Source: Halomonas llamarensis
GTDB lineage: Bacteria > Pseudomonadota > Gammaproteobacteria > Pseudomonadales > Halomonadaceae
Assembly (NCBI RefSeq): GCF_023555005.1
Contig: NZ_JAMJPJ010000013.1
Span: forward strand, 1-64,000
Reading direction: 5' to 3'
DNA: 64,000 nucleotides
Part shown: positions 58,661-64,000 of the stretch, one piece after another
How positions within the stretch are numbered: position 1 is the first letter of the stretch
Layout: each line of letters begins with the position of its first letter
The notes under the pieces: model-generated
Database searches by the model: none
Told to the model about the DNA's origin: nothing
The model's input: only the letters and a program-made list of their open reading frames with translations
Made by a program: the position numbers and the translations under genes

Positions 58661-61225
58661 ATGGCCAGCAGCACACCGGCGCATACGCCGATGATCGCAC
58701 AGTATTTAAAGATAAAGCGCGAGCACCCCGAGGTATTGCTGTTTTACCGCATGGGGGATTTTTATGAGCTATTTTTTGACGACGCCAAACGGGCCGCCGC
58801 GCTGTTAGATATCACCCTCACTCAACGCGGCCAATCGGGCGGCAAGACCATACCGATGGCGGGGGTGCCCTACCACAGCGCCGAAGGCTATCTTGCACGG
58901 TTGGTCAGCGGCGGTGAGTCCGTGGCTATCTGTGAGCAAATTGGCGACCCAGCCATCAGCAAAGGCCCGGTGGATCGTCAGGTGGTGCGCATCGTCACGC
59001 CCGGCACGCTGCACGATGAGGCGCTGCTCGATGCGCGCCGCGATAATGTGCTCGCATCAATCGCCCAGGGCGACGAGCGCTGGGGGCTAGCCTGGCTCGA
59101 ACTCTCCAGCGGGCGCTTTAGCGTGCTGGAAGTTGAAAACGAAGAAGAGATGCTCGCCGAGCTGACTCGCCTCTCCCCAGCGGAGCTGCTAGTACCGGAG
59201 CATCTGACGCTACCCGAGTCGCTTTCCCAAGCGCGCAGCCTGCGTCGTCAAGGCGAGTGGCTTTATGACCTGGAAAGCGCGACGCGCAGCCTGTGCGATC
59301 AATTTGAAGTGCAGGACTTGCGCGGTTTCGGCTGTGCCCATTTAAGTACCGCACTGGTGGCGGCAGGCGTATTGATTGACTATGCGCGCGATACTCAGCG
59401 CTCGCGTCTGCCGCACGTCACTGCCATTGGCGTTGAGAACCGCGACGACACGGTGGTGATTGATGCGGCCAGCCGACGCAACTTAGAGATCGACACCAAT
59501 TTAGGCGGCGGGCAAGACAATACCCTGGCAAGCGTGCTGGATACCTGTACCACCGCCATGGGCTCGCGATTATTAAAGCGCTGGCTCAACCGGCCGCTGC
59601 GCCAGCGCGAGGTGGTGCAAAAGCGCCAAGCGGGTGTGGCGCTTTTAACTCTCGACGCCGCTCACATGGGCTTTCGTGAGACTTTAAGCGCCGTTGGCGA
59701 TGTGGAACGGATTCTCGCCCGGGTGGCGCTTTATAGCGCCCGCCCACGAGATTTGGCGCGCCTGCGCGATGCGCTCGCCACCCTGCCCGAGCTCGAACAC
59801 GCGCTGAGCAATATCGACACTGGGAGCGCACTGGATAGTTTGCGTGCGCATATTCGCCCTTACCCCGAGGTCGCCGACACCTTGCAGCGGGCGCTAATGG
59901 AAAACCCGCCAGTCGTGATTCGCGACGGCGGCGTGATTGCCCACGGCTTTGACGCCGAGCTCGACGAGCAGCGCGGCATGGCCGAAAACGCCGGGGACTA
60001 TCTGGTTCAGCTCGAAACCCGCGAGCGTGAGCGCACCGGGCTTGCCAACTTAAAAGTCGGCTACAACCGCGTTCACGGCTACTTTATTGAGCTTCCCCGC
60101 GCCCAGGCCCAACAGGCCCCGGTTGATTATATTCGCCGCCAAACGCTGAAAAATGCCGAACGTTTTATCATCCCTGAGCTTAAAGAGTTCGAAGACAAAG
60201 CACTTTCGGCCAAATCTCGCGCGCTAACACGGGAAAAATGGCTTTACGACCGCCTGCTGGAAGACCTTAACGCCACGCTGCATGAACTTCAGGGCACGTC
60301 CCGCGCGCTGTCGGAGCTTGACGTGCTGTGCGCCTTTGCCGAGCGCGCCGAGGCGCTTAACTGGGTGCGTCCTACGCTGTGTGAAAACACCGGGTTTAAG
60401 ATCGACGCAGGGCGCCATCCGGTGGTCGAGCAGGTCAGCGAGACGCCGTTTGTGCCCAACGATGTCACGCTCACCCCAGAGCAGCACATGCTGATCATTA
60501 CCGGCCCCAACATGGGCGGTAAATCCACCTACATGCGCCAGACAGCGCTGATTGCGCTACTCGCCCACAGCGGCTGTTTTGTACCCGCTGACGCCGCGGA
60601 GATCGGCCCGGTGGATCGTATTTTTACCCGCATTGGCTCCTCCGATGACCTCGCTGGCGGGCGCTCGACCTTTATGGTCGAGATGACCGAAACCGCCAAC
60701 ATCCTGCACAATGCCACCGAGCATAGCTTAGTGCTGATGGATGAAATCGGTCGCGGTACTAGCACCTTCGACGGCCTATCACTGGCCTGGGCGAGCGCCG
60801 AGCATTTGGCTAACACACAGGCACTGACGTTATTTGCCACCCACTATTTCGAGATGACGGCGCTGCCCGAGCATGCCGAGGGCGTGGCCAATATTCATTT
60901 AACCGCGACCGAGCACGGTGAGCGCATCGTCTTTATGCACCGCATCGAAGCCGGCCCGGCAAGCCAAAGCTATGGTTTACAGGTCGCCCAGCTCGCCGGC
61001 GTACCGTCACAGGTGATACAGCGCGCCCGGGAAAAACTCGTCACCTTGGAGCAGCGCGATAGTGAAGGTCCTGGGGCGGTAAAACGCGTTGATGTGCCCC
61101 AGCAAAACGATTTGTTTGCTCAGGCGCCCCATCCGGTCGTGGAGGCGCTGGAAGCACTTAACGTCGACGAGCTTTCGCCGCGGCAAGCCTTGGAGCTTTT
61201 GTATCAATGGCGCGCTCACGTGTAG
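58661..61225 (+). CDS. mutS: DNA mismatch repair protein MutS
   Basis: An 854-residue protein from ATG 58661 (E. coli 853); the long frame upstream overlaps pncC and is not used. The mismatch-contacting Phe-x-Glu is in [15 protein letters not shown], the ATPase Walker A is [18 protein letters not shown], Walker [24 protein letters not shown], and the C-terminal helix-turn-helix and tetramer region follow ([12 protein letters not shown]). Divergent from pncC, adjacent to fdxA as in Pseudomonas. Confidence 0.98.
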   Translation: MASSTPAHTPMIAQYLKIKREHPEVLLFYRMGDFYELFFDDAKRAAALLDITLTQRGQSGGKTIPMAGVPYHSAEGYLARLVSGGESVAICEQIGDPAISKGPVDRQVVRIVTPGTLHDEALLDARRDNVLASIAQGDERWGLAWLELSSGRFSVLEVENEEEMLAELTRLSPAELLVPEHLTLPESLSQARSLRRQGEWLYDLESATRSLCDQFEVQDLRGFGCAHLSTALVAAGVLIDYARDTQRSRLPHVTAIGVENRDDTVVIDAASRRNLEIDTNLGGGQDNTLASVLDTCTTAMGSRLLKRWLNRPLRQREVVQKRQAGVALLTLDAAHMGFRETLSAVGDVERILARVALYSARPRDLARLRDALATLPELEHALSNIDTGSALDSLRAHIRPYPEVADTLQRALMENPPVVIRDGGVIAHGFDAELDEQRGMAENAGDYLVQLETRERERTGLANLKVGYNRVHGYFIELPRAQAQQAPVDYIRRQTLKNAERFIIPELKEFEDKALSAKSRALTREKWLYDRLLEDLNATLHELQGTSRALSELDVLCAFAERAEALNWVRPTLCENTGFKIDAGRHPVVEQVSETPFVPNDVTLTPEQHMLIITGPNMGGKSTYMRQTALIALLAHSGCFVPADAAEIGPVDRIFTRIGSSDDLAGGRSTFMVEMTETANILHNATEHSLVLMDEIGRGTSTFDGLSLAWASAEHLANTQALTLFATHYFEMTALPEHAEGVANIHLTATEHGERIVFMHRIEAGPASQSYGLQVAQLAGVPSQVIQRAREKLVTLEQRDSEGPGAVKRVDVPQQNDLFAQAPHPVVEALEALNVDELSPRQALELLYQWRAHV

Positions 61226-61251
61226 GGCTGCCCCCGATACGTGCCTTAACA

Positions 61252-61294
61252 GGCGCCGTTCGCGCTGAGCTTGTCAAAGCGCGAACGGCGCTTG
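61252..61294 (+). terminator. Long hairpin behind mutS, also REP-like
   Basis: GCGCCGTTCGCGCT pairs with AGCGCGAACGGCGC around GAGCTTGTCAA, 26 nt past the mutS stop. The loop word GAGCTTGTCAAAGCGC resembles a widespread dispersed intergenic hairpin family. There is no strong T-tract, so terminator function is less certain than the structure. Confidence 0.55.
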
Positions 61295-61444
61295 CCGCTA
61301 GACGGCGGCGCCTCTAGAATGTCGCACACTATTTATCTTATAAAGAAAAGATAATTTATAACTAACCGTGATTAAAACCATTTACGCTGAAACTTACGCT
61401 TTAACCACGCCGGGCTCACCCGGCGCTGCAAGAGGGATACCGAG

Positions 61445-61768
61445 ATGACCTTTGTTGTGACCGAGAACTGCATCCAATGCAAATACACCGACTGCGTGGA
61501 AGTTTGCCCGGTCGACTGCTTCTACGAAGGCCCTAACTTCCTAGTGATCCACCCGGATGAGTGCATCGATTGCGCGCTGTGCGAGCCGGAATGCCCTGCC
61601 GAGGCGATATTCTCCGAGGACGAACTGCCCGATGGGCAAGAGCCTTTTATTGAGATCAACGCCGAACTGGCGGAAGTCTGGCCCAATATCACCGAAAAGA
61701 AAGACCCGCTGTCGGAAGCCGAGGAGTGGGATGGCAAAACAGGCAAGCTAGAAAAGCTCGAGCGTTAA
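61445..61768 (+). CDS. fdxA: 7Fe-8S ferredoxin FdxA
   Basis: A 107-residue soluble electron carrier. The N-terminal half carries [21 protein letters not shown] (3Fe-4S and 4Fe-4S ligands) and [16 protein letters not shown]. It is followed by the acidic C-terminal tail [17 protein letters not shown], typical of the Azotobacter/Pseudomonas FdI-type family. The order mutS-fdxA-(rsmZ) matches Pseudomonas. Confidence 0.97.
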   Translation: MTFVVTENCIQCKYTDCVEVCPVDCFYEGPNFLVIHPDECIDCALCEPECPAEAIFSEDELPDGQEPFIEINAELAEVWPNITEKKDPLSEAEEWDGKTGKLEKLER

Positions 61769-61837
61769 GGCGAGCCGCCTTTTACTCTGAGCCTGGTCGC
61801 CCTCCGACAGGCTCAGGATGAATTTGTTAACGCGCAC

Positions 61838-61860
61838 AAAAAAAGCGGCCCGTAGGCCGC
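61838..61860 (-). terminator. Terminator of the RsmZ-like RNA
   Basis: GCGGCC / GGCCGC stem with 4-nt loop and seven T on the minus strand. No minus-strand protein gene lies directly upstream, so it belongs to the sRNA. Confidence 0.85.
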
Positions 61861-62004
61861 CCGCTCCAAGCACTTCCTCTGACACTCCCTGCGTCAAATC
61901 TCCTAAGGTGCTGTCCCTGCCAAGGCCAACATCAATGCATCACCCGGCGCACCCAAACATCCCGCTGCATCCTGCTTGAAGGCGTCCTTGCCTCCTCTTG
62001 TCCT
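61838..62004 (-). ncRNA. rsmZ: RsmZ/CsrB-type regulatory small RNA (predicted)
   Basis: The minus strand holds ten GGA motifs in about 167 nt. Several sit in loops of short stems: GGC-AAGGAC-GCC (61992-61981), GCA-GGA-TGC (61975-61967), GACGC-AGGGA-GTGTC (61895-61881). The RNA would end in a terminator (GCGGCC-TACG-GGCCGC plus T7, 61860-61838). A -35 TTGAGG and a weak -10 CACAAT place the start near 62004, and a perfect GacA box lies at about -162 to -179. Pseudomonas has rsmZ in the same place, beside fdxA. Such RNAs sequester CsrA/RsmA. No protein family fits the overlapping 67-codon frame. Confidence 0.85.
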
Positions 62005-62050
62005 GAATCTATTGTGGCAGATCTAGGTAACGCCTCAAGGTGGTCAAAAA

Positions 62051-62084
62051 CGCCAAAAGCGAACCCTCCGGTTCGCTTTTGGCG
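62051..62084 (-). terminator. Terminator of eno
   Basis: Fifteen-bp perfect stem (CGCCAAAAGCGAACC / GGTTCGCTTTTGGCG) with a 4-nt loop, 143 bp behind the eno stop. It isolates the sRNA promoter from eno read-through and lies between the GacA box and the sRNA start. Confidence 0.8.
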
Positions 62085-62162
62085 GATACCTCTCATTAAA
62101 AACAGTCGGTTATGGACGGTACGACGTCTTTTCATACAAGTTAAAACGTCAATATCGTCGGG

Positions 62163-62186
62163 TTTTGTAAGAGATCTCTTACAAAA
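62163..62186 (-). promoter_or_regulatory. GacA upstream activating sequence (palindromic)
   Basis: TGTAAGAGATCTCTTACA (62166-62183) is a perfect TGTAAG-N6-CTTACA box, and the palindrome extends to 24 bp (62163-62186). A partial direct repeat, GATCTCTTACA, follows at 62195-62205. This is the GacA-binding element found upstream of rsmX/Y/Z genes, about 160-180 nt before their starts, as here. Confidence 0.85.
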
Positions 62187-62226
62187 TATGAAGCGATCTC
62201 TTACACACTGTTTCTTTACGCCAGCT

Positions 62227-63570
<1,344 letters not shown>

Positions 63571-64000
63571 TTAGCGAATGGCAAGCGGGTCAAAACCTTT
63601 AACCAGCGCATCCAGCTGCGCCACCTGGGTCAAAAACGGTGCCAACTGATCAAGCGGCAGCGCACACGGGCCGTCGCATTTGGCGTTATCCGGGTCGGGG
63701 TGCGCTTCTAAAAACAGCCCCGCAAGCCCCACGGCAACACCCGCGCGGGCCAGCTCCGCCACCTGGGCACGGCGACCATCAGCGCTATCAGCGCGCCCAC
63801 CGGGGCGCTGCAGCGCATGAGTCACATCAAAAAACACCGGAAATCCCGTTTGTTTCATGTCACCAAAACCGAGCATGTCCACAATCAAGTTGTTGTAACC
63901 AAAGCTAGAGCCGCGCTCGCACAGCATCAAGCGATCATTGCCCGCCTCCTGGAACTTCTTGAGGATATGGCGCATTTCGTGGGGCGCTAAAAACTGTGGC
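63571..64000 (-). CDS. kdsA: 3-deoxy-8-phosphooctulonate synthase, 3' part
   Basis: The C-terminal 142 codons of KdsA; the 5' end lies beyond the window. The open frame continues past the ATG at 63975 (PQFLAPHE before MRHILKKF), so that ATG is internal. [31 protein letters not shown] and [18 protein letters not shown] match the family and contain the metal/PEP-site residues. It condenses PEP and arabinose-5-phosphate to KDO-8-phosphate for lipopolysaccharide. Upstream of eno. Confidence 0.96.
   Translation of the reverse strand, partial: PQFLAPHEMRHILKKFQEAGNDRLMLCERGSSFGYNNLIVDMLGFGDMKQTGFPVFFDVTHALQRPGGRADSADGRRAQVAELARAGVAVGLAGLFLEAHPDPDNAKCDGPCALPLDQLAPFLTQVAQLDALVKGFDPLAIR

Noticed and set aside
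61932-62135. 67-codon minus-strand frame between fdxA and eno
   Set aside because: Composition is Arg/Met/Gln-rich without family resemblance, it spans the eno terminator and the sRNA promoter, and the region is better explained by the GGA-rich RNA.

Overview
The window is chromosomal DNA of a gammaproteobacterium, most likely a Halomonas or close relative (Halomonadaceae). This rests on gene order that matches Pseudomonas/Halomonas (alaS-lysC-csrA-tRNA-Ser-tRNA-Arg; recX-recA-pncC-mutS-fdxA; kdsA-eno), on moderately high GC and on protein composition. It is an inference from synteny and remembered protein families, not from a search.

Layout. (1) 1 to about 5990 is the right end of an integrative element next to the 3' end of guaA. 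It holds a tyrosine integrase, a tightly overlapping cargo operon (HNH nuclease, unknown protein, minimal nucleotidyltransferase), a divergent Zn-finger/HTH protein, an AlpA-type regulator, a RepA helicase very like that of plasmid RSF1010, and a possible second replication protein that may be frameshifted. The other end lies outside the window. (2) 5998-15162 is core: guaB-guaA, divergent xseA, argA, pit with its DUF47 partner, and a CYTH phosphatase. (3) 15201-23930 starts with a voltage-gated-type K+ channel gene. A 7.8-kb accessory block follows: GNAT, DUF6916-like protein, tail-collar protein, a 1699-residue DUF4347 repeat protein and an outer-membrane barrel. A short second copy of the channel gene's 3' end follows the block, which suggests that the block was inserted there. 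(4) 23995-31560 is mostly housekeeping: acid phosphatase, yciO, PHP nuclease, yciI, mnmC, yheU, ligA. (5) 31689-44298 carries zipA, smc and the complete ccmABCDEFGHI cytochrome c maturation operon. (6) 44392-46394 has an IS5-family element, a LexA/UmuD-fold protein lacking the catalytic serine, and yigZ. (7) 46460-64000 has oadGAB (sodium-pumping decarboxylase), dusC, three tRNAs, csrA, lysC, alaS, recX-recA, pncC, mutS, fdxA, eno and the 3' part of kdsA.

The strongest unlisted signal is between fdxA and eno. A minus-strand stretch of about 167 nt holds ten GGA motifs and ends in a rho-independent terminator. A perfect GacA-type box (TGTAAG-N6-CTTACA) lies about 160-180 nt upstream of the predicted start. 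This is the locus where Pseudomonas keeps rsmZ, and csrA (rsmA), the expected target protein, is in the same window. The Gac/Rsm post-transcriptional switch can therefore be read here from sequence alone.

The least understood parts are the HNH/unknown/nucleotidyltransferase operon on the guaA element and the collar/DUF6916/GNAT/DUF4347/barrel block behind the channel gene. Both are good candidates for undescribed functional modules.
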